A DNA stretch of 64,000 nucleotides from Dokdonella fugitiva (GTDB taxonomy: Bacteria; Pseudomonadota; Gammaproteobacteria; Xanthomonadales; Rhodanobacteraceae). Every line of letters starts with the position of its first letter. Positions within the stretch are counted from its first letter, which is position 1. The stretch covers positions 248,001 to 312,000 of the forward strand of contig NZ_JACGXL010000007.1 in the NCBI RefSeq assembly GCF_014138265.1, given 5' to 3'. Below, piece after piece: positions 26,065 to 36,966 of the stretch. A program made the position numbers and the translations under genes. The notes under the pieces are model-generated. The model did no database searches. It worked only from the letters and a program-made list of their open reading frames with translations, and was not told where the DNA came from.

Positions 26065-28176
26065 ATGCCGTCGCGCGTCGCCCGTTCCACCGTCGCCCTC
26101 GCCGACAGCGGCCTAGCGCCGCTGACGACGTTGTCCGGCGTCGGCCCGGCGCTCGCCGAGGCGCTCGGCCGGCTCGGCCTCGCGCGCGTGCAGGACCTCT
26201 GGTTCCACCTGCCGCTGCGCTACGAGGACCGCACGCGCATCACGCCGATCCGCGAGCTGCGCATCGGCGAGAGCGCGCAGGTCGAGGGCGTCGTCGACGC
26301 GGTCGAACGCGGCTTCCGCTACCGCCCGCAGCTGCGCGTCGCGCTCGTCGACGCTTCGCAGGCGACGCTCACCTTGCGTTTCTTCCATTTCAATCGCGCG
26401 CAGGCCGAGCAGTTCGCGCCCGGCGCGCGCATCCTCTGCTACGGCGAGGTGCGCCACGGCGCGCACGGGCCGGAGATCGTCCATCCGGAATACCGGCGCC
26501 TCACTGCCGACGCGACCGCCGTCGCGGAGCAGGCACTGACGCCGGTCTATCCGAGCACGGAGGGCCTCGGCCAGAAGCGCCTCGCCGGCGTCGTCGCGCG
26601 CGCGCTCGAACGCCTGCCCGGCGACGACGTGCTCGAACTGATTCCCGCCGCGTTGCGCGAGCGCCTCGGCCTCGCCTCGCTGCGCGACTCGCTGCTGCTG
26701 CTGCATCGGCCGCCGCCAGACGCCGACATCGCCGCGTTGCTCGCGGGCCGGCATCCGGCACAGCAACGCCTCGCATTCGAGGAACTGCTCAGCCACCACC
26801 TCGGCCTCAAGCGCCTGCGCGCGCAAGTACGCAGGCACGGTGCGCCGCCGCTCGCCGGTGACGGCCGCCTGCGCGGCGCGCTGCGCGCGAACCTGCCGTA
26901 CGCGCTCACGCGCGCGCAGCAGCGCGTCGGTGCGGAGATCGAGCGCGACCTCGCGCGCGCGACGCCGATGCTGCGCCTCGTGCAGGGCGACGTCGGCTCG
27001 GGCAAGACCGTGGTCGCCGCGCTCGCCGCGCTCGCGGCCGCCGAAGCGGGCGCGCAGGCCGCGCTCGTCGCGCCGACCGAACTGCTCGCCGAGCAGCACT
27101 GCAACACGTTCCGCGCGTGGCTGCAGCCGCTCGGCATCGAACCGGTCTGGCTCGCCGGCAAGGTGCTCGGTCGCGCGCGGAGCGCTGCGCTCGCCGCGGT
27201 CGCGGACGGCGCGCCGCTGGTGGTGGGCACGCACGCGCTGCTGCAGGAAGGCGTCGCGTTCCGCAACCTCGGGCTCGCGATCATCGACGAGCAGCACCGC
27301 TTCGGCGTGCACCAGCGCCTCGCGCTGCGCGACAAGGGGCGCGACGGCGATCGCGTGCCGCACCAGCTCGTGCTAACCGCGACGCCGATCCCGCGTACGC
27401 TCGCGATGACCGCGTACGCGGACCTCGACGTGTCGGTCATCGACGAATTGCCGCCGGGACGCACGCCGGTGCAGACGGTCGCGCTGTCGTCGTCGCGCCG
27501 CGGCGAAGTGATCGAGCGGATCCGCGCCGCCTGCGCGGAAGGGCGCCAGGCCTACTGGGTCTGCACGCTGATCGAGGAGTCCGAGCAACTCGAGGCGCAG
27601 GCGGCCGAGGTGGCGTTCGCCGAGCTCACCGCGGCCTTGCCCGGCCTGCGCATCGGCCTCGTGCATGGGCGCCTCAAGGCGAAGGAGAAGCAGGCGACGA
27701 TGGACGCGTTCAAGCGCGGCGATACGCGCCTGCTCGTCGCGACGACGGTGATCGAGGTCGGCGTCGACGTGCCGAATGCGAGCCTCATGGTGATCGAGAA
27801 CGCCGAGCGCCTCGGCCTCGCCCAGCTGCACCAGCTGCGCGGCCGCGTCGGCCGTGGCAGCACGGCGTCGAGCTGCGTGCTGCTGTACCAGACGCCGCTG
27901 TCGTCGAATGCGCGCGCGCGCCTGGAAGTCATGCGCGAGACCGCCGACGGTTTCCGCATCGCCGAGAAGGACCTCGAACTGCGCGGCCCCGGCGAACTGC
28001 TCGGCACGCGCCAGACCGGCCAGCTCATGTTCCGCGTCGCCGACCTCGCGCGCGATGCGCACCTGCTGCCGGCCGTGCAGCATGTCGGCGAGGTGATGCT
28101 GCGCGACCACGCGGAGGCGGCCGAGCGTCTGCTCGCGCGCTGGATCGGCAGCGCCGCGCGCTATGCAGGGGCCTAG
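26065..28176 (+). CDS. recG: ATP-dependent DNA helicase RecG
   Basis: The 703-residue helicase has an N-terminal wedge/OB domain (PLTTLSGVGPALAEALGRLG, LWFHLPLRYEDRT). The helicase core has Walker A GDVGSGKT, the DEQH box (IIDEQHRFGVHQR), LTATPIPRT, and LLVATTVIEVGVDVPNASLM with QLRGRVGRG in the second lobe. RecG reverses stalled replication forks and branch-migrates Holliday junctions. Length and motifs are normal. Confidence 0.97.
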   Translation: MPSRVARSTVALADSGLAPLTTLSGVGPALAEALGRLGLARVQDLWFHLPLRYEDRTRITPIRELRIGESAQVEGVVDAVERGFRYRPQLRVALVDASQATLTLRFFHFNRAQAEQFAPGARILCYGEVRHGAHGPEIVHPEYRRLTADATAVAEQALTPVYPSTEGLGQKRLAGVVARALERLPGDDVLELIPAALRERLGLASLRDSLLLLHRPPPDADIAALLAGRHPAQQRLAFEELLSHHLGLKRLRAQVRRHGAPPLAGDGRLRGALRANLPYALTRAQQRVGAEIERDLARATPMLRLVQGDVGSGKTVVAALAALAAAEAGAQAALVAPTELLAEQHCNTFRAWLQPLGIEPVWLAGKVLGRARSAALAAVADGAPLVVGTHALLQEGVAFRNLGLAIIDEQHRFGVHQRLALRDKGRDGDRVPHQLVLTATPIPRTLAMTAYADLDVSVIDELPPGRTPVQTVALSSSRRGEVIERIRAACAEGRQAYWVCTLIEESEQLEAQAAEVAFAELTAALPGLRIGLVHGRLKAKEKQATMDAFKRGDTRLLVATTVIEVGVDVPNASLMVIENAERLGLAQLHQLRGRVGRGSTASSCVLLYQTPLSSNARARLEVMRETADGFRIAEKDLELRGPGELLGTRQTGQLMFRVADLARDAHLLPAVQHVGEVMLRDHAEAAERLLARWIGSAARYAGA

Positions 28177-28188
28177 CGCGCGCGTCGC

Positions 28189-29139
28189 ATGCGCACGGAT
28201 AATGCAGCGGTGACGACACTGCTGATCGATACCGACCCGGGCGTCGACGACGCACTGGCGATCCTCATGGCGCACGCGCACGCGCGCGTCGTCGGGCTGT
28301 GCATCGCCGCGGGCAACGTCGGCCTCGCGCACACGGTCGGCAATGCGCTCAAGCTGGTCGAGACGATCGACGTGGATACGCCGGTGTTCGCCGGCTGCCC
28401 GACGCCGCTCGTCCTGCCCGCACCCGGCGCAGGCTTCGTGCACGGCGAGGACGGCTTCGGCGATACCGCCTACCTGCCGGCCGCGCGTCGCGCGAACGGC
28501 GAGCACGCGGCCGCGGCGATCGTGCGGCTCGCGCGCGAACGGCCGGGCGAACTCACGCTCGTCGCGCTCGCGCCGCTGACCAACCTCGCGCTCGCGCTGC
28601 GCCTCGATCCCGACCTGCCGTCGCGGTTCGCGCGCCTCGTCGTCATGGGCGGCGCGGTGACCGGGCACGGCAACATCCATCTCGCACCGGTCGAATTCAA
28701 CATCGGTTTCGACCCCGAGGCGGCTCACGTCGTGTTCTCGGAGTGGCCGCAGTTCGATCTCGTCGACTGGGAAGCGTGCCTGCGCCATGCGATGACGTTC
28801 GAGGCCTTCGAGCGCATGCTCGCGGCCGGCGACGAGCGCGCGGGTTTCTACGCGGCGATCTCGCGCAAGGCGCGCGCGTTCAACCGGTCGCGCGGTCGCG
28901 GCATGATCGCGGCCGACGCGCTCGCGATGGCGGTCGCGCTCGACCCGGCGATCGTCACGCGCGCGGAGCACCACCACGTCGCGATCGAACTCGCCGCCGG
29001 CCTCAGCCGCGGCGCGACCGTGGTCGACTGGCACGACCGCCTCGGCGGCCGGGCCAACGCGAACATCGTGCTCGGGGTCGACCAGGCGCGGTTCGAGGCG
29101 CTGGTCGCCGCCGCGCTCGGCATCCCGGCCGCCCGCTGA
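28189..29139 (+). CDS. Nucleoside hydrolase (IU-NH family)
   Basis: The 316-residue protein carries the defining calcium-binding aspartate cluster [15 protein letters not shown] near the N-terminus. [33 protein letters not shown] and [14 protein letters not shown] complete the active-site loops. The family hydrolyses the N-glycosidic bond of ribonucleosides for salvage. A GTG seven codons in (VTTLLIDTD) is an alternative start. It follows recG by 12 bp and might be cotranscribed. Confidence 0.93.
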   Translation: MRTDNAAVTTLLIDTDPGVDDALAILMAHAHARVVGLCIAAGNVGLAHTVGNALKLVETIDVDTPVFAGCPTPLVLPAPGAGFVHGEDGFGDTAYLPAARRANGEHAAAAIVRLARERPGELTLVALAPLTNLALALRLDPDLPSRFARLVVMGGAVTGHGNIHLAPVEFNIGFDPEAAHVVFSEWPQFDLVDWEACLRHAMTFEAFERMLAAGDERAGFYAAISRKARAFNRSRGRGMIAADALAMAVALDPAIVTRAEHHHVAIELAAGLSRGATVVDWHDRLGGRANANIVLGVDQARFEALVAAALGIPAAR

Positions 29140-29148
29140 GGCGACGGC

Positions 29149-29178
29149 TTGCGCCGGTGTCCGGGAACCGGCTAAACT
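29149..29178 (+). promoter_or_regulatory. Candidate promoter of rpmE2
   Basis: TTGCGC (29149-29154) and TAAACT (29173-29178), spaced 18 bp, lie 38 bp before the rpmE2 ATG. Confidence 0.4.
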
Positions 29179-29216
29179 ACCGCTCTTTTATCGCGGCCGA
29201 ACCGCGGAGCCAGCCC

Positions 29217-29459
29217 ATGAAAGCCGACATCCATCCGAACTACAAGCCGGTCGTGTTCCAGGACATCTCGAGCGATTTCTCGTTCCTCACGAAGTCGACG
29301 ATGACGAGCAAGGAAACGATCAAGTGGGAGGACGGCCAGGAATATCCGCTGGTCAAGGTGGAAATCTCCAGCCACTCGCACCCGTTCTTCACGGGCAAGC
29401 AGAAGATCGTCGACACCGCGGGTCGCGTCGACAAGTTCCGTCGCCGCTACGCCAAGTAG
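29217..29459 (+). CDS. rpmE2: 50S ribosomal protein L31 type B
   Basis: The 80-residue protein begins [16 protein letters not shown], with [20 protein letters not shown] and [10 protein letters not shown] at the C-terminus. It lacks the CxxC zinc ligands, which defines the type B (zinc-independent) L31. In some bacteria type B L31 replaces the zinc form under zinc limitation; whether this genome also has the zinc form cannot be seen here. No Zur box was recognised upstream. Confidence 0.96.
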   Translation: MKADIHPNYKPVVFQDISSDFSFLTKSTMTSKETIKWEDGQEYPLVKVEISSHSHPFFTGKQKIVDTAGRVDKFRRRYAK

Positions 29460-29515
29460 TACCGCGCGCGACGCGGCCGCCGGCACACCCGGCACGCCGT
29501 CCCCAGCGACTTCCC

Positions 29516-29540
29516 GAACGCCGGCCTCGTGCCGGCGTTC
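29516..29540 (+). terminator. Hairpin after rpmE2
   Basis: GAACGCCGGC and its exact complement GCCGGCGTTC form a 10-bp stem with a 5-nt loop, 57 bp after the rpmE2 stop. Only scattered T residues follow, so it is a weak-to-moderate intrinsic terminator. The rest of the interval up to gltA contains an AT-rich TGCAATAATTATGC patch at about 29632-29646 that may be the gltA promoter. Confidence 0.6.
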
Positions 29541-29747
29541 GCGTTCGTGCGCCTTCGCCTCGTCCGTCGCCGCGGCACGACCATCGTCCACGCCGGCCGG
29601 GAGCGCACGGATGCGCCTTCGGCGGTGCTCCATGCAATAATTATGCGTTGATCGCGGTCCATCATCGTGATCGCCGAACGCATCCAACGTGCAAGGCGTG
29701 GCGCCGCATCCGGCCGGCCGCGCCGGCAGCGCCAGAAGGAGCTCCCC

Positions 29748-31043
29748 GTGTCAGACAGCAAAACCGTCCAGCTCACCGATCCCGCGACGAACAAGGTCAC
29801 CAGCCTGCCGGTCGTGACCGGCACCATCGGCGACCCCGCGTTCGACATCGGCAAGCTCAACAAGGAAACCGGCTACTTCACCTTCGACCCCGGTTTCATG
29901 TCGACCGCGGCGACGCGCAGCGCGGTCACCTTCATCGACGGCGACGCCGGCGTGCTGCTCTACCGCGGCTATCCGATCGACCAGCTCGCCAAGCAGTCGA
30001 GTTTTCTCGAAGTCGCCTACCTGCTGATCAACGGCGAGCTGCCGGACGGCAAGCAGTTCGCCTCGTTCGAGCACGAGATCACGCATCACACGATGATGCA
30101 CGAGGCGCTGAAGAACTTCCTGCACGGTTTCCATTACGACGCGCATCCGATGGCGATGCTGTGCGCCTCGATCGCGTCGCTGTCGGCGTTCTACCACGAC
30201 ACCCTCGACCTCAACGATCCCGAGCAACGCCGCCTCGCCGCGATCCGCCTGATCGCCAAGATGCCGACGATCGCCGCGGCCGCATACCGCTATTCGATCG
30301 GCTGGCCGATCCGCTATCCGCGCAACAACCTCGACTACGTCACGCGCTTCCTGCACATGATGTTCGAGGTGCCGAGCGAGCCGCTCGACCTCAATCCGGT
30401 GGCTGCGAAGGCGCTCGACCTGCTGTTCATCCTGCACGCCGACCATGAGCAGAACGCGTCGACGTCGACCGTGCGCCTGGTCGGCTCGACCGGCGCGAAC
30501 CCGTACGCGTGCGTCGCCGCGGGCATCGCCGCGTTGTGGGGGCCCGCGCACGGTGGCGCGAACGAGGCGGTGCTGAAGATGCTCGCCGAGATCGGCGACG
30601 CCAAGAACGTCGGCAAAGCGGTCGAAAAGGCGAAGGACAAGAATTCCGGCTTCCGCCTCATGGGTTTCGGCCATCGCGTCTACAAGAACTTCGACCCGCG
30701 CGCGACGATCATCCGCGAGATGTGCCACAAGGTGCTCAAGGACCTCAACGTCAGCGATCCGCTGCTCGACGTCGCGATGGAGCTCGAGCAGGCCGCGCTC
30801 AAGGATTCCTATTTCGTCGAGCGCAAGCTGTATCCGAACGTCGATTTCTACTCGGGCATCATCTACAAGGCGCTGAAGATCCCGACCGAGATGTTCACGG
30901 TGATGTTCGCGATCGCGCGCACCGCCGGCTGGGTCGCGCACTGGCTCGAGCAGCACAACGACCCGGAGACGAAGATCGGCCGTCCGCGCCAGATCTACAC
31001 GGGGTCGGCGCAGCGCGACTACGTCGCGATCGGGAAGCGCTGA
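29748..31043 (+). CDS. gltA: Citrate synthase
   Basis: The 431-residue protein starts at a GTG ([11 protein letters not shown]) preceded by AGAAGGAG. The active-site His regions [19 protein letters not shown] and [16 protein letters not shown] are intact, as is the catalytic Asp in [10 protein letters not shown]. This is the type II (NADH-regulated, hexameric) bacterial form by length and sequence. The enzyme condenses acetyl-CoA and oxaloacetate as the entry step of the TCA cycle. It is convergent with the mrcA-side operon. Confidence 0.97.
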   Translation: MSDSKTVQLTDPATNKVTSLPVVTGTIGDPAFDIGKLNKETGYFTFDPGFMSTAATRSAVTFIDGDAGVLLYRGYPIDQLAKQSSFLEVAYLLINGELPDGKQFASFEHEITHHTMMHEALKNFLHGFHYDAHPMAMLCASIASLSAFYHDTLDLNDPEQRRLAAIRLIAKMPTIAAAAYRYSIGWPIRYPRNNLDYVTRFLHMMFEVPSEPLDLNPVAAKALDLLFILHADHEQNASTSTVRLVGSTGANPYACVAAGIAALWGPAHGGANEAVLKMLAEIGDAKNVGKAVEKAKDKNSGFRLMGFGHRVYKNFDPRATIIREMCHKVLKDLNVSDPLLDVAMELEQAALKDSYFVERKLYPNVDFYSGIIYKALKIPTEMFTVMFAIARTAGWVAHWLEQHNDPETKIGRPRQIYTGSAQRDYVAIGKR

Positions 31044-31090
31044 GGGCGATCGCCTGCGGATCCCTCGCGAGCAGGCCGGGTTTCAACGAG

Positions 31091-31113
31091 GTTCGTCCGC
31101 GCAGCGGACGAAC
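31091..31113. terminator. Hairpin between convergent gltA and the nucleotidyltransferase-like gene
   Basis: GTTCGTCCGC and GCGGACGAAC form a perfect 10-bp stem with a 3-nt loop, flanked by a further CGAGG/CCTCG pair. It has no T-run and probably serves both convergent transcripts. Confidence 0.55.
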
Positions 31114-31174
31114 GCCTCGCCACGTTACCGCGTGGATCTCGCGGGTTTAGTCCGCATCGCGGGCGATCTCGCTC

Positions 31175-31786
31175 TTACTGCTCCTCTAGCAACGCCTCCA
31201 CCATCGCCAGCGTCGCGCGCCGCATCGGTTTCTCGCTGACGCGATCGAGTGGCGCCTGGCGCAGCACGTCGTACGGCAGCACGGTGAGGTCGATCGGTGC
31301 TTCGCCCGCATTGAAGCGCAGCACCGGGTAGTCGCGCGCGGTGTCGCGATCGAGGCGCACGCGCCGCGATTGCTCGTCGTAGGCGATGTGCCGTTCCTGC
31401 AGCAGGCCGATGACCGCGTTCGGCTGGTCGGTGTACAGGTGCAGGCAGACTGCCGAATGCTCGTCGGCAGTGCCGTCGAGCACGGCGCCGACGAGCCGCG
31501 GCTCGAAGCGAGCGAAGAAGCGCATCGCCTCGCGCGCGGTTTCGCGGCGCTCGCGCAAGGTGCGTGGCTGGTCCTCCGCCCTGAAAAGGCGCTGGTGTTC
31601 GCGCAGTGCGTCCTCGATCTCGGCGTTCTTCGGCAGGCAGGTTTCGTCGAAGATGCCGAGGCGCGCCGCGGCCTTTTCCTTGGCCTGGCGATAGTCGCGC
31701 AAGCCGTTCTCGCTGATCAGCCGCGCCGCCTCGAGCGCGATGCGCCGGCGTGCTTCCTGCGTGCGCATGGCGCCGCGGCCCGCCAT
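31175..31786 (-). CDS. Conserved hypothetical protein, nucleotidyltransferase-like
   Basis: The 203-residue protein has a helical N-terminal half (ARRRIALEAARLISENGLRD, YRQAKEKAAARLGI). A middle segment, EPRLVGAVLDGTADEHSAVC, recalls the glycine-rich start of nucleotidyltransferase folds. The resemblance is weak, and no second catalytic aspartate pair is evident. Its ATG shares one base with the mrcA stop (TGATG), so it is translationally coupled to PBP1A. An alternative start lies six codons in (MRTQEA). Function unknown. Confidence 0.75.
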   Translation of the reverse strand: MAGRGAMRTQEARRRIALEAARLISENGLRDYRQAKEKAAARLGIFDETCLPKNAEIEDALREHQRLFRAEDQPRTLRERRETAREAMRFFARFEPRLVGAVLDGTADEHSAVCLHLYTDQPNAVIGLLQERHIAYDEQSRRVRLDRDTARDYPVLRFNAGEAPIDLTVLPYDVLRQAPLDRVSEKPMRRATLAMVEALLEEQ

Positions 31787-34269
31787 CAGAAGACGTCGTA
31801 GGCTTCGTGCTGCTCGCTGGTTTCGTCGGTCGGCGGCGGCTGCGAGGCCAGGCGCGTCGCGTCCTCGGTCTTCATGACCTCGAGGATCGCTCCGGGATCG
31901 CCCGCCGCGGCTAGCAGGCCGGTCGCGGCGTCGATGCGCACGCGCGCGATGCCGGGCGGCATGTCGAACGGCTGTTCGGGCATGTCCTTGAGCGCGACGC
32001 GCATGAAGTCGATCCAGATCGGCAGCGCCGCCTTGGCGCCGAACTCGCCGCGACCGAGCGAACCGAAATCGTCGAAGCCGACCCAGCAGCTCGCGACGAG
32101 CCGGGCGTTGAAGCCGGAGAACCATGCGTCGCGATGGTCGTTGGTCGTGCCGGTCTTTCCGGCAAGATCGTTGCGCTTGAGCGACATCGCGGCCGAGCCG
32201 GTGCCACGCCGGATCACGTCGCGCATCATCGAGGTCACGAGGTAGGCGTTGCGCGCATCGATCGCGCGCGGCGCGCTGTGCGTGCCGTCGGCGGCGCCTT
32301 CGGCCGGCGGCGTGGCTGCGTGCGCGTCGCCGAGCGGGTTCAGTGCGCTCGTCGTCGCCGCGCCGTCGGCGACCGGCCTCGCCGGCGTGTTCGCGAGCGC
32401 GTGCTCGGGGCACGTGGTGCACACGACGACCGGGTCGGCGTGGTAGACGACTTTGCCATCGCGATCGACGATCTCGCTGATGTAGTACGGATCGACGAGG
32501 TAACCACCGTTCGCGAACACGGCATAGCCGCGCGCCATCGCGATCGGCGCGACCGCGGCGGTGCCGAGCGCCATCGACAAGTTCTCGGGGATCTGCTCCG
32601 GCGCGAGGCCGAAGCGCGTGATGTATTCGCGCGCGTAGCGCACGCCGATCGCGTCGAGCAGGCGCACCGACACGAGGTTGACCGACTTGACCAGTGCCTC
32701 GCGCAGGCGGATCGGGCCCTGGAAGGTGTCGTCGTCGTTCTTCGGCATCCACACGCCGTCCGGCTTGGACGGATCGGGGAACTGCACTGGCGCGTCGTTG
32801 AGCACCGACGCGGGCGTGAAGCCGTGTTCGAACGCGGCCGAGTAGAGGAACGGCTTGAAGCCGGAACCGGGCTGGCGCGCGCTCTGCGTCGCGCGGTTGA
32901 ACTTGCTGCGCTGGAAGCTGAAGCCGCCGACGAGGCTGCGGATGGCGCCGTCCTGCGGGTCGAGCGCGACCAGCGCGGCCTCGGCGCCGGGCAACTGCGA
33001 CAGGCGCCACGCGCCCTCGGCATTGCGCGCCACGCGCACGATGTCGCCGCGCTTGAGCACGTCGGCGACAGTCTTCGGTGCATTGCCGCGGCGATCCTCG
33101 TCGATGCGCGGGCGCGCCCACGCGACTGCGGGAAGCTCGAGCGCGATGCTCTGGCCGTCGGCGAGGTAGAGCGTCGCGGACTCGCGGTCGACCGCGGTCA
33201 CGAGCGCCGGCGTGAGGCCGCTGATCGAATGGTAGTCGTCGAGTGCTTCGTTCCACGCGTCGTTGCCGGCGTCCGCGGCGAGATCCTTGTGACCTTCCGC
33301 GCCGCGCCAGCCATGGCGCTCGTCGTAGGTCATCAGGCCGTTGCGCAACGCGCTGTTGGCGCCTTCCTGCACGGTCGCGTCCAGGGTCGTCCTGACGCGA
33401 TAGCCGTCGGTCAGCGCATTGTTGCCGAGGCGCTCGATCGCTTCCAGGCGCACGAGCTCGGCGAAGTAGGGCGCGTCGACCTCCACCGGCGCCTCGTGCG
33501 GCTGCGCGGTGTCGGCCTCGTTCATCGCCGCGTCGTACGCGGCCTGGTCGATGAAACGGTTCTCGAGCATGCGACCGAGCACGTACGCGCGCCTTTCGCG
33601 CGCGCGCTGCGGGCGGCTGAGCGGATTGCCGGTCGACGGGAACTTCGGGATCGAGGCGAGCATCGCGCACTCGGCGAGACTGAGCTGGTCGAGCGTCTTG
33701 CCGTAGTAGAACTCGGCTGCGGCGGCAATGCCGTAGGAGCGGTGACCGAAGAAGCTCTTGTTGAGGTAGAGCTCGAGGATCTCGTCCTTGCTCAGCGCAT
33801 TCTCGATGCGGAAGGCGAGGAATATCTCCGACAGCTTGCGCGTGTAGCTGACTTCCGGGCTCAGGAAGAACATGCGCGCGACCTGCTGCGTGATCGTGCT
33901 GCCTCCGGCGACGTGCTTGCTGCCGGTCGTGACCGTGAGCCAGACCGCGCGCGCGATGCCACCGAGGTCGATGCCGCGATGGCTGTAGAAGTCGGCGTCC
34001 TCGGCGGCGAGGAAGGCCTGCTTGAGGCGCATCGGCACGTCTTCGATGTGCACCGGCGTGCGCTTGGTCTCGCCGAACGTCGCGATCAGCTTGCCGTCGG
34101 CGCTGTCGATGCGCAGCGGCACCTGCAGGCGCACGTCCTTGAGCGTGTCGACCGAGGGGAGGCGTGGCGCGATGAGCCAGTAGGCGGTGCCGAGCGCGAG
34201 TCCGCCGAGGAGGACTCCGGCCAGCGCCAGATACAGCGCATAGCGCAGCAGGCGGAGAAAGATCGTCAT
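31786..34269 (-). CDS. mrcA: Penicillin-binding protein 1A
   Basis: The 827-residue class A PBP has one N-terminal membrane helix (about residues 8-30). The glycosyltransferase domain has EDADFYSHRGID and GGSTITQQVARMFFL. The transpeptidase domain has the SxxK-type QPGSGFKPFLY, the SVN motif in KSVNLVSVRLL, and KTGTTNDHRDAWF. The region between the two domains is OB-like, as in PBP1A. It polymerises and cross-links peptidoglycan. The gene is divergent from pilMNOPQ, the classic gammaproteobacterial arrangement. The start MTIFLRLLRY is chosen over an extension into the intergenic region. Confidence 0.96.
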   Translation of the reverse strand: MTIFLRLLRYALYLALAGVLLGGLALGTAYWLIAPRLPSVDTLKDVRLQVPLRIDSADGKLIATFGETKRTPVHIEDVPMRLKQAFLAAEDADFYSHRGIDLGGIARAVWLTVTTGSKHVAGGSTITQQVARMFFLSPEVSYTRKLSEIFLAFRIENALSKDEILELYLNKSFFGHRSYGIAAAAEFYYGKTLDQLSLAECAMLASIPKFPSTGNPLSRPQRARERRAYVLGRMLENRFIDQAAYDAAMNEADTAQPHEAPVEVDAPYFAELVRLEAIERLGNNALTDGYRVRTTLDATVQEGANSALRNGLMTYDERHGWRGAEGHKDLAADAGNDAWNEALDDYHSISGLTPALVTAVDRESATLYLADGQSIALELPAVAWARPRIDEDRRGNAPKTVADVLKRGDIVRVARNAEGAWRLSQLPGAEAALVALDPQDGAIRSLVGGFSFQRSKFNRATQSARQPGSGFKPFLYSAAFEHGFTPASVLNDAPVQFPDPSKPDGVWMPKNDDDTFQGPIRLREALVKSVNLVSVRLLDAIGVRYAREYITRFGLAPEQIPENLSMALGTAAVAPIAMARGYAVFANGGYLVDPYYISEIVDRDGKVVYHADPVVVCTTCPEHALANTPARPVADGAATTSALNPLGDAHAATPPAEGAADGTHSAPRAIDARNAYLVTSMMRDVIRRGTGSAAMSLKRNDLAGKTGTTNDHRDAWFSGFNARLVASCWVGFDDFGSLGRGEFGAKAALPIWIDFMRVALKDMPEQPFDMPPGIARVRIDAATGLLAAAGDPGAILEVMKTEDATRLASQPPPTDETSEQHEAYDVF

Positions 34270-34426
34270 GCGGCGGGACTTGTGATGCCAGTCAAAGTAT
34301 GTGCGGTAAGTGTCAGAGTATAGAGCGTATGCTGTAGTGCCGGACAGGCGTCGGAACCGGCACAGCTGGGGAAATCTCGGATAAGCCACTGTCTCGCCTC
34401 AAGTTTGCCACAGGGCTGGACAGCTG

Positions 34427-34455
34427 TTGAAAAACCGTTAATCATCGTATTTAAT
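34427..34455 (+). promoter_or_regulatory. Candidate sigma-70 promoter of pilMNOPQ
   Basis: TTGAAA (34427-34432) and TTTAAT (34450-34455), spaced 17 bp, lie in a conspicuously AT-rich part of the 235-bp divergent interval, 49 bp before the pilM GTG. On the other strand a TATACT at 34316-34321 is a possible -10 for mrcA. Confidence 0.55.
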
Positions 34456-34480
34456 GTAACGGCGCATCTTTCGCTCGTAA

Positions 34481-35562
<1,082 letters not shown>

Positions 35563-35563
<1 letters not shown>

Positions 35564-36282
35564 TGGCCAACATCAACCTCCTGCCCTGGCGAGCCGAGCG
35601 GCGCAAGCAGCGCGAGCGCGAGTTCTACATGATGCTCGCCACCGCGGCGGCGGGCGCGATCGTCGCGTTCCTCGCCGCGATGACCTGGATGGGCGTCCTG
35701 ATCGAAGATCAGGAGTCCCGCAACAGCTACCTGCAGCAGGAAATCAAGGGCCTCGACAAGAAGATCGAGGAGATCCATGAGCTGGACAAGCGCCGCTCGC
35801 AGCTCCTCACGCGCAAGGAAATCATCGAGCAGCTGCAGTCGAACCGTTCGCAGATGGTCCATCTGTTCGACGAGATGGTGAAGACGATCCCGGATGGTGC
35901 GCGCCTCGGCACGATGAAGCAGGTCGGTGACCTGCTCACGCTCGAAGGCACTGCGGAATCGAATTCGCGCGTTGCGACCTACATGCGCAACATCGACGTG
36001 TCGCCGTGGATGGGGCGCTCGGACCTGCGCAAGATCGAAAACAAGGCAGGCACCAAGGAAGCCGACAAGAAGCTGCCGTACGCTTTCTCGATGGAAGTGA
36101 AGCTGCGCAAGCCGGATGACGGCAAGGAAGAGTCCGGCAAGGACGGCTCCGCGGCAGCGGCAAAGGGCGCGACGCCTTCCGGCGGTGCGGCGACCAAGGG
36201 TGCGCCTCAGCCAGCCGCTCCGGCGGACATCAAGGCGCCGCCGCCGACCCCGCCGACCCAGGTCACGGAGGGCAAGAAATGA
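35563..36282 (+). CDS. pilN: Type IV pilus assembly protein PilN
   Basis: The 239-residue protein begins MANINLLPWR, the conserved INLLPWR peptide that docks into PilM. One transmembrane helix spans about residues 26-46. The periplasmic part has a coiled coil (LQQEIKGLDKKIEEIHELDK) and a ferredoxin-like fold. The last 50 residues form a Lys/Ala/Pro-rich tail, longer than in most PilN proteins. It overlaps pilO by 4 bp (ATGA). Confidence 0.95.
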
Positions 36283-36965
36283 GCTTCTTCGACGATCTGC
36301 GAAATCTGGACCGCAACAACATCGGTGGCTGGTCGAAGTCGGTCAAATTCTTCTTCTGCGCGATCATCGTCGCGCTGATCCTGTTCCTCGGCTGGTACTT
36401 CAAGATCAGCGTGCAACAGGAAGATCTCAAGACGGCGCAGGACAAGGAGCTCGCGCTGAAGAAGGAGTTCTCCGACAAGCAGGGCAAGGTCGTCAATCTC
36501 GAGGCCTACCGCAAGCAGCTCGCCGACATGGAGGAGATGCTGCAGACGATGCTGCGGCAACTGCCGAGCCGCACCGAGATGCCCGACCTGCTCAACAACA
36601 TCACGCAGGCGGCGTTGAGCGCCGGCATCGAGACGCAGCTGTTCCAGCCGGGCTCGGAGGTCATGAAGGACTTCTACGCGGAGAAGCCGATCCAGCTGAA
36701 GATGCTCGGGACCTACCATCAGTTCGGTACCTTCATCAGCAACGTCGCGTCGTTGCCGCGCGTGGTGATCCTCACGATGCACGACGTGTCGCTCAAGCCG
36801 GCCGACCAGAAGGCGAGCCCAGGTGGCACGTTGCTGCTCGAGGGCATCGTCAAGACGTATCGATACCTCGACGACGACGAGCAGGCGGCCGTGGCGAAGG
36901 CGAAGAACCCGACGAAGCCGGCTGCGGGCGCGCCGCCGCCGAAGAAGAAGGCGGGGGGGGAGTGA
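36279..36965 (+). CDS. pilO: Type IV pilus assembly protein PilO
   Basis: The 228-residue protein has a single transmembrane helix (about residues 24-44), a coiled coil, and a periplasmic ferredoxin-like domain with LPSRTEMPDLLNNITQAAL and TYHQFGTFISNVASLPRVV. PilO dimerises with PilN to form the alignment subcomplex. The 3' end contains a run of eight G (36953-36960) that also lies in the ribosome-binding region of pilP. Confidence 0.95.
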   Translation: MSFFDDLRNLDRNNIGGWSKSVKFFFCAIIVALILFLGWYFKISVQQEDLKTAQDKELALKKEFSDKQGKVVNLEAYRKQLADMEEMLQTMLRQLPSRTEMPDLLNNITQAALSAGIETQLFQPGSEVMKDFYAEKPIQLKMLGTYHQFGTFISNVASLPRVVILTMHDVSLKPADQKASPGGTLLLEGIVKTYRYLDDDEQAAVAKAKNPTKPAAGAPPPKKKAGGE

Positions 36966-36966
36966 G

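Noticed and set aside
31044-31174. Repeated GCGGGCGATC-like words around the hairpin after gltA, considered as a mobile repeat
   Set aside because: Short, GC-rich and imperfect; adequately explained as a convergent terminator region.
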